From the NCBI GenBank assembly GCA_020433455.1, contig JAGRCP010000080.1, forward strand, positions 62,001 to 126,000: a DNA stretch of 64,000 bases. Direction: 5' to 3'. This document shows, piece by piece, positions 10,201-17,066 of this stretch. This stretch comes from Caldilineaceae bacterium (GTDB taxonomy: Bacteria; Chloroflexota; Anaerolineae; Caldilineales; Caldilineaceae). Position 1 is the stretch's first letter, and each line of letters begins with the position of its first letter. The notes under the pieces are model-generated. The model worked only from the letters and a program-made list of their open reading frames with translations, did not search any database and had not been told where the DNA came from. The position numbers and the translations under genes are program-made.

Positions 10201-12313
10201 GAAGACCGTCAGCAGCTTCCAGTACACGCTGGACGATGTTGGGCAGCGCATTCAAACCGTGGCCGAATACGGCTGGCGCAACCCGCCGGTTGTGACCACG
10301 GACTACACCTATGATCCCATTCGCCGGTTGGTTCGTTCACAGACCGATGAGGGCGTCTGGACACAATATGGTTTTGACGCCGCGGGCAATCGTCTTTCAT
10401 TACAGACCAACGACGACGCGCTCTCGCCCAAGCCTTTTGACGAGCAGACGCTGAGCTACACCTACAACGACGCCAACCAGCTCCTCAGCGTGCTGGATGA
10501 GACGAGCGGCAGCAACGGCCAGCCCCAGAAAGAGAACGACAAGGCGGCCCAGGCTCTCTACGCCCTGCGCCATGAGATTGCAGCCCAGCGGGGCAAGCAC
10601 ATCAGCGAGAACGCGGCCGACGCACTCACGGCGGCCATCGATAGCCTGCTGGCCGATCTGGCCGCACCCAAGCCGCCCAAGAGCAACGAGCTTGCTGCGA
10701 GCATCGCCGATCTGAGCGACCAGGTGCAGGCCTACCGCGCGTCGGGCGACATCGACAACGACGGCATTGCCAACAGCCTGCTGGCCAAGCTGGACAAGGC
10801 CGGCCAGGCCGTGAGCGGCGGCAACGGCAATGGCGACGATCTCCAGGCCCAGCTCTTCACCTATGACGCCAACGGCAATCGCATCAACGAAACCTGGCCC
10901 GGCCCCCAAGGTCCGCCCATCCAGGGAACCGACTACGCCTACGATTACGAGAATCGCCTGATTCAGGCCCTCAACTATCAGGGCGACCGGGTTGACCGGG
11001 ACGTTACCACCATGCAGTACGACGGCCTCTTCCGCCGCCTGACCAAGAGCTACGATCCCAAGCAGGGGAACGGCGGCATCAAGACCACCGAAACCCTCTT
11101 CGACGGCCTGGACCCGGTGGCCGAGTACAGCCTCTGGAACGGTCAGTACGCCGACTTCTACCGCGGCGATCTTAACCGCATGGTTGCCATGCAGAGCTAT
11201 CCCAGCAGCCAAATGGACTGGTACACCTATGACGGTCTGGGCTCCGTCACTGGGTTGACCGGCCACGGTGGCCAGAGCGTCCACGACTATCGCTACACCG
11301 ACTACGGACTGGTCGCGCCGGTCAACGGCAACTGGACCGAGCCCCACAACCAATATACCTACACCGGCCAGGAATGGGACAACGAGACGGAACTGCTCCA
11401 CTTCTACGCCCGGGACTACGATCCGGTCACCGGCGTGTGGATGCAGCAGGATGTGTATCGGGGTCGGTTGGCAGAGCCGATGACATTGCATCGATATGGG
11501 TATGTTGGTGGGAATCCGGTATCCTCTTTCGATTATTATGGCTACGTTATTTGCGGCGGGGCATGTATTGGCGCAGCTATTGTTATTGGAGCAAAAGCGC
11601 TTGACTACGGCTGGACAGCCTATGATATCTGGCAAGCCCAAAGGACTTTGTCGAGTGACACGGCTTCCAACGAAGAAAAGATACTTGCGGCTTTCGATTT
11701 AGTATTAGCGGGGGCATTTGAGGGAATTGAGCCGGATGACCTAACCCCAATCGGTGTTCCGCTTGATGATGTGGCACGAAAACTTGCCATGAAGCAAATA
11801 AAAAAGGAGATCAAAGAGAACGGTGTCGAGAGTGGAATAAGAAAGGCAAGAGAGTTATTTGGCGACAAGGTTGACGATGTTTTGCAGAAAGCTGGTCTAC
11901 ATTCTGGTAACACCGCAGCGCGCTATCTCCAAAAAAGTGTGGATGATCTATTGCAAGGCGGACACGCTATCCAACGGCATGGACCTCAAGTCTCGAAGCA
12001 ATTCCTTATTGATCGATTAAAAAAGGGCGAGATACCGGTAGCTTCAAAATTCAAGTCCAAAACAAGCATGACTGATAGCATTCGGAAAGTCCTAGATGGC
12101 AATAGCTCCGAAATTTTAGATTGGGCAACTTGGTCAAGCAGCGGCCAAAGAAAGGTGTTTGAGTTAGATACCGGAACCACCATTGGTGATGGATACAAAC
12201 TTTTACATGATGGGCAGGCAGCTATTCAGGTAGATATGAGCAAAATCAAAGTTGTTTTAGAATCTAAAGGTGACGGAGGATGGTTTATCGTAACCGCTTT
12301 TCCTATACCATGA
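4223..12313 (+). CDS. Secreted RHS/YD-repeat polymorphic toxin with RNase A-like C-terminal domain
   Basis: 2696 residues. The ATG at 4223 is chosen because AGGAGGAG lies just upstream and a Sec signal peptide follows (hydrophobic core, then VFAG). Visible order: an N-terminal region to about 345; a golvesin-C-like beta domain, about 346-497 (W.P.LP..G.Y, GAWVDLA); the RHS entry segment DPVSFSTGNY; dozens of ~21-residue YD repeats from about 720; a non-YD helical insert, about 2091-2212; then the RHS core end HFYARDYDPVTGVWMQQD (about 2393-2410). After NPVSSFDYYGY comes a variable tip. Its last ~118 residues (GGHAIQRHG, SKF, VVLE, GWFIVTAFP) match the pattern of the bacterial CdiA-CT RNase A domain, so tRNA/RNA cleavage in a competitor cell is inferred. 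The tip and the next gene are AT-rich unlike the core, a sign of module exchange. Confidence 0.93.
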   Translation: MSRRSCYVLVNILLVVVLLLQVTIPVFAGNSHEVITEQAFAGNTERFSAPELPGKQGESQALLKVPDSNLTVQRPHSRMSPGIFPTRENQRNNISVEGLLPTIPNPAIEIRTPDFLATAAWHPELLTSIGNTPTQQDEPIDDQPVVNEGADKASGSFKMFLPVLKNGPATPVSPPPQQVTDIPLNPGVFRFGLDDDSVADGVIVTQIALVSTANQILPSNFLPQSPLVRVDGIWSANDSQVTYLDPSSIPIFSEDGTKPQPKLSQRFATVRFELEDNYDAGRRLSIAFRAHHSAKWELLSSQQNSEARTIEARTDRLGSFIVVENTVFNADSEPGAAKAASAHAGVEVIVDELDAGFAHETVGDGVFESSNCTPDGCWAGHAFYTLNRSPYNSGPLNEPIDWGIWTPTLPQPGTYVVSVFIPAQDAYTSGALYYVTHNGQLDAFAVNQAVYSGAWVDLAALEFAADGQENVILEDVVPEQSIAAVRIGFDAIKFTLCDDPAACDVQFPALAPPLTAAQLQRLRDLGIQPYQVRGADPVSFSTGNYSMEVPLFSLPGVGDQSIDMDLVYNSQDFREDRLGYGWSFPYNARAQHYSDNSVSITLADGRTYLYTADGDGYTRPDGVFAELTREDDGNLRWEDPLGTTLIFTEHIYGIGVLNTWIDRQGNELTFEHDLSVLSSWLYPDPVPIPPLLSITDQAGQEVTFESDDDGHITQAELPDGRTFHFTYDDEANLTEIQDANGGTRRYEYDDSHRIIRHWDPENIMYLENIYDDEDRVIEQIDASGTHLDISYDDDNKITTFTDNLGNISRYYYDDLNRVIQSEDALGNSEHTVYDDQYNIESFTDKNGNTWTYTYDDAGNMLSVTDPLGYTTYYAYNDTNDLTGIIDPLGRTTAYEYNEDGRTTRIIFPDGVSQMAAYNEAGDMLTLTDANGHIAAYFHDSTGNLQEVIDPLGNITSYAYDATGRMTQMTDANGHNAQFVYDGNDNVTRIVDPKGQATEFVYDLNDNLVQVTDRRGGVMTFEYDENLKLIRETDPQGHSTSYDYDLMYNRISMTDANGHTTLYRYDDIYQLLELEDALGNVTDFAYDANGNVTAVTDALNQISAYEYDALDRLVMMTDALGGETGYVYDEVSRLTSENNPRGAITRYEYDLRDRMVKTLDALNGEWTATYDAVGNMLSTADANGHTRAFVYDAADRLITETDAEGHATGYAYDGVGNIVTVTNPRGFATNFTYDANDNVVQITDARAGITDFAYDAEDNLTVITDPDGHGTSYIYDLDDLVIAVTDAENQTTAYVYDPVHNVTQMTNGNANVWSYAYDALNRPVLQTDPLQQTQVYTYDELGRQTSVTDESGVVTNFAYDALDRLITRTENVQTGVTPDAKTNVTTAFSYDAVDNLLQEMDGNGNPTTYAYDLLDRMTRSENAEQEVTLFAYDAVGNLITLTNPRGYATNFAYNNDDLLVQVTDALLGVTRFGYDANHNRTDITDANFIVTHSVYDELDRLSAEIRNHKPGEPGDSETNVTIAYAYNADSTLASMTDPNGNLTRYEYDGIHRLVTETDALDGMTHYEYDAVSNLLALIDANDHRTSYQYDALNRQVAMTDPEAHQETYGYDPVGNLVTLTNGRGFTTDFEYDNLYRMTRMVDAKAGTVLATHDAMGNVLSLVDQNGHPQTFAYDKVYRVLSHTDAEGYVTAFGYDENGNRTSLTDGNGHLTQYVFDELDRLSAVINAEDETTSFVYDPVGNQIDMRENDGVVTHYEYDPIYRLSGVIQNYILPAQADHETNVPYGYDYDANGNLTSITDPLAHITRFQYDALDRMVQEVNPLDNVWEYGYDPVDNLVSRLDANGDLTQYAYTADGLPARISYPDGTGIDYAYDANHNLVEMVDSLGTSTWTFDELDRITQAVDAHNRTLGYAYDPVGNRTSVTYPDGNTVTYAYLDNDWLRRVELPDDQWTEYAKDGVGLTTSIVNSNSTVTEQSYDKANRMLSTATVQTSGAQKTVSSFQYTLDDVGQRIQTVAEYGWRNPPVVTTDYTYDPIRRLVRSQTDEGVWTQYGFDAAGNRLSLQTNDDALSPKPFDEQTLSYTYNDANQLLSVLDETSGSNGQPQKENDKAAQALYALRHEIAAQRGKHISENAADALTAAIDSLLADLAAPKPPKSNELAASIADLSDQVQAYRASGDIDNDGIANSLLAKLDKAGQAVSGGNGNGDDLQAQLFTYDANGNRINETWPGPQGPPIQGTDYAYDYENRLIQALNYQGDRVDRDVTTMQYDGLFRRLTKSYDPKQGNGGIKTTETLFDGLDPVAEYSLWNGQYADFYRGDLNRMVAMQSYPSSQMDWYTYDGLGSVTGLTGHGGQSVHDYRYTDYGLVAPVNGNWTEPHNQYTYTGQEWDNETELLHFYARDYDPVTGVWMQQDVYRGRLAEPMTLHRYGYVGGNPVSSFDYYGYVICGGACIGAAIVIGAKALDYGWTAYDIWQAQRTLSSDTASNEEKILAAFDLVLAGAFEGIEPDDLTPIGVPLDDVARKLAMKQIKKEIKENGVESGIRKARELFGDKVDDVLQKAGLHSGNTAARYLQKSVDDLLQGGHAIQRHGPQVSKQFLIDRLKKGEIPVASKFKSKTSMTDSIRKVLDGNSSEILDWATWSSSGQRKVFELDTGTTIGDGYKLLHDGQAAIQVDMSKIKVVLESKGDGGWFIVTAFPIP
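10495..10860 (+). other. FIMAH-like helical insert inside the RHS repeat barrel
   Basis: About 120 residues without YD repeats interrupt the array. The first part (AAQRGKHISENAADALTAA) resembles the C-terminal half of FIMAH-type modules. The second part (SGDIDNDGIANSLLAKLDKA) resembles their N-terminal half, so the halves appear in swapped order. The match is from memory of the family pattern, not from a search. Confidence 0.45.
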
Positions 12314-12324
12314 TTGAGACTTTC

Positions 12325-12374
12325 TGATATAATGTTTAAACCTCGTGCTTGTCAACCAAGTACGAGGTTTAAAC
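12325..12374 (+). promoter_or_regulatory. Extended -10 promoter and 18-bp hairpin between toxin and immunity genes
   Basis: An extended -10 (TG at 12325, TATAAT at 12328-12333) is followed at once by an inverted repeat of two 18-nt arms (12334-12351 and 12357-12374) with a 5-nt loop and one G-U pair. No T-run follows, so it is not a standard terminator. It ends 28 nt before the immunity ATG and could give that gene its own expression or protect its mRNA. Confidence 0.55.
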
Positions 12375-12402
12375 ATGCGAATCGTTTGTTTGAGTGAACA
12401 CA

Positions 12403-12861
12403 ATGTCTCATAATTCAAAGTATATACATGAAAAAATTATCCGCCGTTCGCAAACTGGCAGTTATTGTTTGACTCTCGACCTTAATGAAATATTAATCTG
12501 TGTAAATAAATATGTTGTTTCAATTGGGTTTATCTCTATTGGAAATAGCTGGATCGAGATATCAAGAGATGATGCACGAAAAACCTTGCAATACCTCTTG
12601 AAATATGACATAGCATATTCGCTACCAATACGCAATGATGAGCAAGTTGAACAAGAGATAGAAAGTTTCTTTCAAGAATTTGAAGAAGATTGTCGATACT
12701 TTTCTAATGGTGATTGGTTTAGGATTGATAAGGATTCTGTCACTAATGCTGCAAAGTCGATTGCAACATGGTCCCCTCTTTCATCTTCAGCATTCGATGG
12801 TGGTGTCGTCGGCATATGTCGTAATTATATAGGTTTGATTTGGATCAAGAGTAATGATTAA
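12403..12861 (+). CDS. Probable immunity protein for the RHS RNase A-like toxin
   Basis: 152 residues from ATG 12403; a GTG at 12394 would add three residues, and neither start has a strong ribosome site. I recognise no family. The protein is acidic, lacks a signal peptide or membrane segment, and is rich in Trp, Asp and Glu, as expected of a cytoplasmic inhibitor of a basic nuclease tip. The assignment rests on position: it lies 89 nt downstream of a polymorphic toxin, on the same strand, with the same AT-rich composition as the toxin tip. Confidence 0.65.
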   Translation: MSHNSKYIHEKIIRRSQTGSYCLTLDLNEILICVNKYVVSIGFISIGNSWIEISRDDARKTLQYLLKYDIAYSLPIRNDEQVEQEIESFFQEFEEDCRYFSNGDWFRIDKDSVTNAAKSIATWSPLSSSAFDGGVVGICRNYIGLIWIKSND

Positions 12862-13433
12862 ACTTATGCCAGAATGAAACATGCGGTTTTTATTTAGATG
12901 TGAGAAGTGATGAATTAAATTACGAACCGCTGTTTTCAAATTGGCATCAGTTTAGCAAGTAATTTCTACGAGTGACCAACTGATTGACTGACAGATTTAT
13001 ACTGGCGTTAATCTTCCTCTAATGTTAGGTGCCAAAGAGGTGATTTCAGTAAGATTCCGATCTGCATATAGTGCCTTCCAATTTCCTGTACACAGCATAC
13101 AGACTGTAAAACTGTCGAATTCTCCGCAAATCGTCTCTCATACTTTGTGTCAGTCAATCAGGCGTGACCAATCAACTCAACGATACTCATGTTTTCCTGA
13201 ATCAGGATATGCGGGATCAGTACGTATCGCCATGGTCTTCCGCTGTGTTGCTGAGCGCGAGCGCCTGCGGCGCGACACCATTCTTCGACCGCGGCGCGTT
13301 TGGTGACGGCTCAGGGGACTTGCGGCGCAGTGTTCTTCTTGGGCTCCAGCAGGTAAATAGTATCGGCGTCTCAACTACCACATGACCTATGGGACCCAAA
13401 TATCTTCGATCACCTCACCAATCGGGCTGATCG
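12862..13433. other. Gene-poor region between the immunity gene and the insertion sequence
   Basis: About 570 bp. Composition shifts from AT-rich to GC-rich near 13230. An open frame at 13164-13385 (73 codons) matches nothing I recognise and has no clear ribosome site. The stretch looks like decayed or junction DNA left by exchange of RHS tips. Confidence 0.4.
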
Positions 13434-14301
13434 TTAGAAGCTGTTTGAAAAGTAGCGGCTGTCAGCCAAGTCGTGGAAAATGTTGTGTTTGTGAAGACGC
13501 AACGATATCCAACCGACTTAACTGACAGCCAGTGGAACATTATCCAGGATCTGATTCCACCGGCCAAACCTGGGGGAAGACCACGCAGCTTGGATATGCG
13601 TGAAGTGGTGAACGGAATTCTGTACGTAACAATCAGTGGAATTCAATGGCGCATGTTGCCGCACGATTTTCCAGCATGGCGGAGCGTGTATGAGTATTTC
13701 TACCGATGGCGAGACGACGGGACCTGGCAACGCATTCACGACACGTTGCGAGCAAGAGTTCGCCAAAAAGAAGGTCGACACAAACATCCAACGGCAGGAA
13801 GTATAGACAGCCAAACTGTCAAAACAGGCGTGACGCCGTCCGGGATTCGTGGTTTCGACGGCGGCAAGCTCACCACTGGACGCAAACGTCATATTCTGGT
13901 GGATACGAATGGGCTTTTGCTTGCTGTTTTAGTCACAGCCGCATCTGTCCAGGACCGAGACGGCGCTCGCTTGCTGCTTCAATCGCTAGCCGGTTTCTGC
14001 AAAAAGTTACGTATCATTTGGGTCGACGGTGCTTATCGAGGTCCACTTCAGGATTGGGTCGCCCAAAACTTTTGGTTTCGTCTCGTCCCTGTTCTCAGGC
14101 CTGAGGGTGCCAAAGGCTTTTCCCTCTTGCCTCGCCGATGGGTTGTAGAACGCACCTTTTCATGGCTTGGTCTCAATCGACGGCTTGTCAGGGATTATGA
14201 GCGACTGCCCGCCAGCAGCGAAGCCTTCATTCATATTGCTATGATTCGGCTTATGATTCGACGTCTTGAGCCTACCTAACACCTTTTCAAACAGCTTCTT
14301 A
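13434..14301 (+). mobile_element. Complete IS5-family (IS1031-like) insertion sequence with TTA target duplication
   Basis: The element spans 13437-14298 (862 bp). Perfect 16-bp terminal inverted repeats (13437-13452, GAAGCTGTTTGAAAAG, and its complement at 14283-14298) are flanked by a direct repeat TTA (13434-13436 and 14299-14301). A TNA target and a single transposase frame fit the IS1031 group. Matching ends and an open transposase suggest recent insertion and possible activity. Confidence 0.9.
13473..14279 (+). CDS. IS5-family DDE transposase
   Basis: 268 residues, full length and uninterrupted, from GTG 13473 (GTG 13485 is an alternative). An N-terminal insertion-element domain (LTDSQWNIIQDLIPP) precedes the DDE catalytic core: first Asp in GSIDSQTVKT, second in IWVDGAYRG, and Glu in VVERTFSWLGLNRR. 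The stop lies 19 nt before the right end of the element. It cuts and joins the element's 16-bp ends. It is the only gene of the element. Confidence 0.94.
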   Translation: MENVVFVKTQRYPTDLTDSQWNIIQDLIPPAKPGGRPRSLDMREVVNGILYVTISGIQWRMLPHDFPAWRSVYEYFYRWRDDGTWQRIHDTLRARVRQKEGRHKHPTAGSIDSQTVKTGVTPSGIRGFDGGKLTTGRKRHILVDTNGLLLAVLVTAASVQDRDGARLLLQSLAGFCKKLRIIWVDGAYRGPLQDWVAQNFWFRLVPVLRPEGAKGFSLLPRRWVVERTFSWLGLNRRLVRDYERLPASSEAFIHIAMIRLMIRRLEPT

Positions 14302-14678
14302 GCAAATCCGCCCGGCTGCAGCCGCCAAGACAGCCCGAAGCCAACATCGAGTTAGCTACCTCATGACCCATGGACGCCTCTTGCCCCGGCGATACTGCCT
14401 GACAGGAACCACCCCAAGGCGCGTGTAGTGTGACCGTGCTGTCGGCTAGTGGCGCGATGATCGGTGTGGCAGTCAGAATCATCAAGGGTAGAATAAAAAG
14501 CTCACAAAACCAAGAATCCTGGCAAACTCGCCGGGATTCTTGATATGCGGCTCATATAGACGCATCCTCCAGGCAAACCTTTGTGGTATAATCCCTCGGC
14601 GCAACACGGCATTTGCCGCCAACAACATGACCCCAATGCCGGCTAAATCCAAACCAAAGATGATAACGCCCAACCCAG
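14302..14678. other. Intergenic region between the insertion sequence and hsdR
   Basis: 377 bp. It contains a 13-bp imperfect hairpin (14511-14523 with 14530-14542, 6-nt loop) with T-rich DNA on its minus-strand side, a weak candidate terminator. The hsdR promoter lies nearer the gene. Open frames on the minus strand run through the hairpin and are judged spurious. Confidence 0.4.
14584..14592 (+). promoter_or_regulatory. Extended -10 promoter of the hsd operon
   Basis: TGGTATAAT, a perfect extended -10, lies 86 nt upstream of the hsdR ATG. No -35 of quality is seen at 17 nt. Confidence 0.6.
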
Positions 14679-17057
14679 ATGAACGAAGCTGATACTTGCC
14701 GCATGTTAGTTGAACCGAAACTGCGTGACGCCGGCTGGGAGACGCCGCCTTATTCGGTCCTCTCCCAACCCGTTATCGCGCCGGGGCGGATCGTGCCCCA
14801 GGGCAAGAGAGCCAAACGCCGGGACGCTCAGCGGCCCGACTATCTGCTCCGCTACGCTCCCCACCTGACCGTGGCCGTGGTCGAGGCCAAGCGGGACACA
14901 TTGCCGCCGGATCGGGGCCTGCAACAGGCCAAGGAATACGCGGAGAAGCTGGGGCTCAAGTTCGCCTACGCCACCAACGGCAACAAAATCGTCGAGTTCA
15001 ACTACCTCACCGGACGCGAGCGGGTGCTCGATACATTTCCCACGCCCGCTGAACTGTGGGGTTGGCTCTACCAGGGCCAGTCCGCCGAAATTGAGGAGGG
15101 GCTGCTCACGCCCTACTACCGCTTCCCCAACATGGACGCGCGCTATTACCAGGAGATCGCGATCAACCGGACGGTCCAGGCGATCCTGGGCGGGCAGCGC
15201 CGGGCGCTGCTGACCATGGCCACCGGCACCGGCAAGACCTTTGTCGCCTTCCAGATCTGCTGGCGGCTCTGGGAGAGTCGCTGGAACGCTGCCGGTGAAC
15301 ACCGCCGCCCCAAAATTCTCTATCTGGCCGACCGCAACATTTTGGTCGACGATCCCAAGGACAACCGCTTCATTCCCTTTGGCGACGCCCGCCACAAGAT
15401 CGAGGGCGGCCGGGTGATCAAGAGCCGGGACATCTATTTTGCCATCTATCAGGCAATCGCCCGGGATGAAAACCGCCCCGGTCTCTACCGGGAGTACGCG
15501 CCCGATTTCTTCGATCTGATTATCGTGGATGAGTGCCACCGGGGCAGCGCGCGGGATGACAGCAACTGGCGCGAGATTCTGGACTACTTCGCGCCCGCCT
15601 ACCAGATCGGCATGACGGCCACGCCCCTGCGCGAGGACAACCGGGATACCTATCGCTACTTCGGCAACCCGCTCTATACCTATAGCCTGCGCCAGGGCAT
15701 CGAGGACGGCTTTCTCGCGCCCTATCGGGTGCGCCAGGTGGTCTCCGACGTGGACGCGCTGGGCTGGCGGCCCTATGCGGGACAGACGGACATGCACGGA
15801 GAGGCGATCCCCGATGAAGTCTTCCAGACCAAGGATTTCGAGCGGGTCCTGGTGCTCAAAGAACGCACCGCGGCCATTGCCCGTCACCTGACCGACTATC
15901 TCAAGGAGAACGGTCGCTTCGGCAAGACCATCGTCTTCTGCGTGGATCAGGAGCACGCCGGCGTCATGCGCCGGGAACTGGCCAATCTCAACGCCGACCT
16001 GATACGGCGCGACCCGGACTACGTGGTCCGCATTACTTCGGAGGAAGGGGACATCGGCCGCGGTCATTTGGGCCGCTTCAAGGATCCGGAGCGGGAGACG
16101 CCCGTGATTGTCACCACCTCCAAGCTCCTGACCACCGGCGTGGATATTCCTACCTGCAAAAACGTAGTGCTGGTGCGGGTCATCAACAGCATCACCGAGT
16201 TCAAGCAGATTATCGGTCGGGGAACCCGGGTGCGCGAGGAGTACGGCAAGCTCTTCTTTACCATCATCGACTACACCGGCTCAGCCATGCAGCGCTTTGC
16301 CGACCCGGACTTTGACGGCGAGCCGCTGGAGATCACCGCGGTGGAGATGGACGCGGCCGGTAACACTGTAGCCGAGGCGGAGGTGACAACCCTCTCTCCC
16401 CTTGAAGAGGAGTCTGCGTTCGGGAACGCAACCGCTGAGGGAAGCTGGCGCGTGATCGGCGAAGGCGATGGTGCAGACGGTGAGGCGCGCAAGTACTACG
16501 TGGACGACGGCCGGGTGGAGATTGTGGCCGAGATGGTCTACACCCTGGATGCCGACGGGCGACGCTTGCAGGCTCTCAGCTATACCGAGTATGCCGAACA
16601 GACCATGCGGACGCTCTACAACTCCCGGGTCGAGTTTCAGCACGGCCTGGCCGAGAGCGCACAGCGACGCAAGATCGTCGCAGCCCTGGCCGACCGGGGC
16701 GTCGATTTGGATGAATTGCGTCGGGTGGCCGACCAGCCTGACGCCGACCCCTTCGACCTGCTCTGCTATCTGGCCTACGGCGGCCCGCTCTACACCCGGC
16801 GGGAGCGGGCCGAACGGCTGCGTCGCAACCGGCAAGACTTTTTTGAGCGGTACGGCCCCGAGGCCCGGGCCGTGCTCAGCGATCTGCTGGACAAGTATGT
16901 GGAGCACGGCATGGCCCAATTCTCGCTACCCGATCTGCTCAAGGTGCCGCCGATCTCCACACGTGGCAATATCGTCGAGATCGCCCGCTACTTTCACGGC
17001 GGAGAAGGGCTCTATCAAGCCGTCGATCAAATGCAGACGCTGCTGTATGCAGCGTAG
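14679..17057 (+). CDS. hsdR: Type I restriction enzyme, R (endonuclease/translocase) subunit
   Basis: 792 residues. It combines an N-terminal PD-(D/E)xK nuclease (Asp in RPDYLL near residue 52, VEAK near 68-71) with SF2 helicase motors: Walker A ATGTGKT near 178, DECH near 282, motif III MTATPL, and a C-terminal arginine-finger motif in IIGRGTRVREE. The C-terminal ~180 residues resemble the EcoEI-type R-subunit tail. With HsdM and HsdS it translocates and cuts DNA whose target lacks methylation. It is first in an operon. A 9-nt gap carrying a ribosome site leads into an unrelated Tat-protein gene instead of hsdM, which is odd. A decayed copy of two of its segments is found at 22726-22834. Confidence 0.95.
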   Translation: MNEADTCRMLVEPKLRDAGWETPPYSVLSQPVIAPGRIVPQGKRAKRRDAQRPDYLLRYAPHLTVAVVEAKRDTLPPDRGLQQAKEYAEKLGLKFAYATNGNKIVEFNYLTGRERVLDTFPTPAELWGWLYQGQSAEIEEGLLTPYYRFPNMDARYYQEIAINRTVQAILGGQRRALLTMATGTGKTFVAFQICWRLWESRWNAAGEHRRPKILYLADRNILVDDPKDNRFIPFGDARHKIEGGRVIKSRDIYFAIYQAIARDENRPGLYREYAPDFFDLIIVDECHRGSARDDSNWREILDYFAPAYQIGMTATPLREDNRDTYRYFGNPLYTYSLRQGIEDGFLAPYRVRQVVSDVDALGWRPYAGQTDMHGEAIPDEVFQTKDFERVLVLKERTAAIARHLTDYLKENGRFGKTIVFCVDQEHAGVMRRELANLNADLIRRDPDYVVRITSEEGDIGRGHLGRFKDPERETPVIVTTSKLLTTGVDIPTCKNVVLVRVINSITEFKQIIGRGTRVREEYGKLFFTIIDYTGSAMQRFADPDFDGEPLEITAVEMDAAGNTVAEAEVTTLSPLEEESAFGNATAEGSWRVIGEGDGADGEARKYYVDDGRVEIVAEMVYTLDADGRRLQALSYTEYAEQTMRTLYNSRVEFQHGLAESAQRRKIVAALADRGVDLDELRRVADQPDADPFDLLCYLAYGGPLYTRRERAERLRRNRQDFFERYGPEARAVLSDLLDKYVEHGMAQFSLPDLLKVPPISTRGNIVEIARYFHGGEGLYQAVDQMQTLLYAA

Positions 17058-17066
17058 GAGCACGCT

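Noticed and set aside
8504-11641. Several long minus-strand open frames inside the RHS gene
   Set aside because: They arise from the periodic codon pattern of the YD repeats read backwards (low-complexity Val/Ile/Gly/His sequence) and have no ribosome sites.
4223-12313. Tandem YD repeats considered as a CRISPR array or DNA satellite
   Set aside because: The ~63-nt periodicity is in a continuous reading frame with diverged units and conserved Tyr-Asp positions; there are no identical repeats with unique spacers.
13375-14373. Similar 18-nt stretches on both sides of the insertion sequence (CTACCACATGACCTATGG and CTACCTCATGACCCATGG)
   Set aside because: They lie well outside the TTA target duplication, differ at two bases and do not extend; chance or weak local duplication is enough to explain them.
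14482-14673. 63-codon hydrophobic minus-strand frame before hsdR
   Set aside because: It runs through a hairpin and the hsdR promoter region and has no ribosome-binding site.
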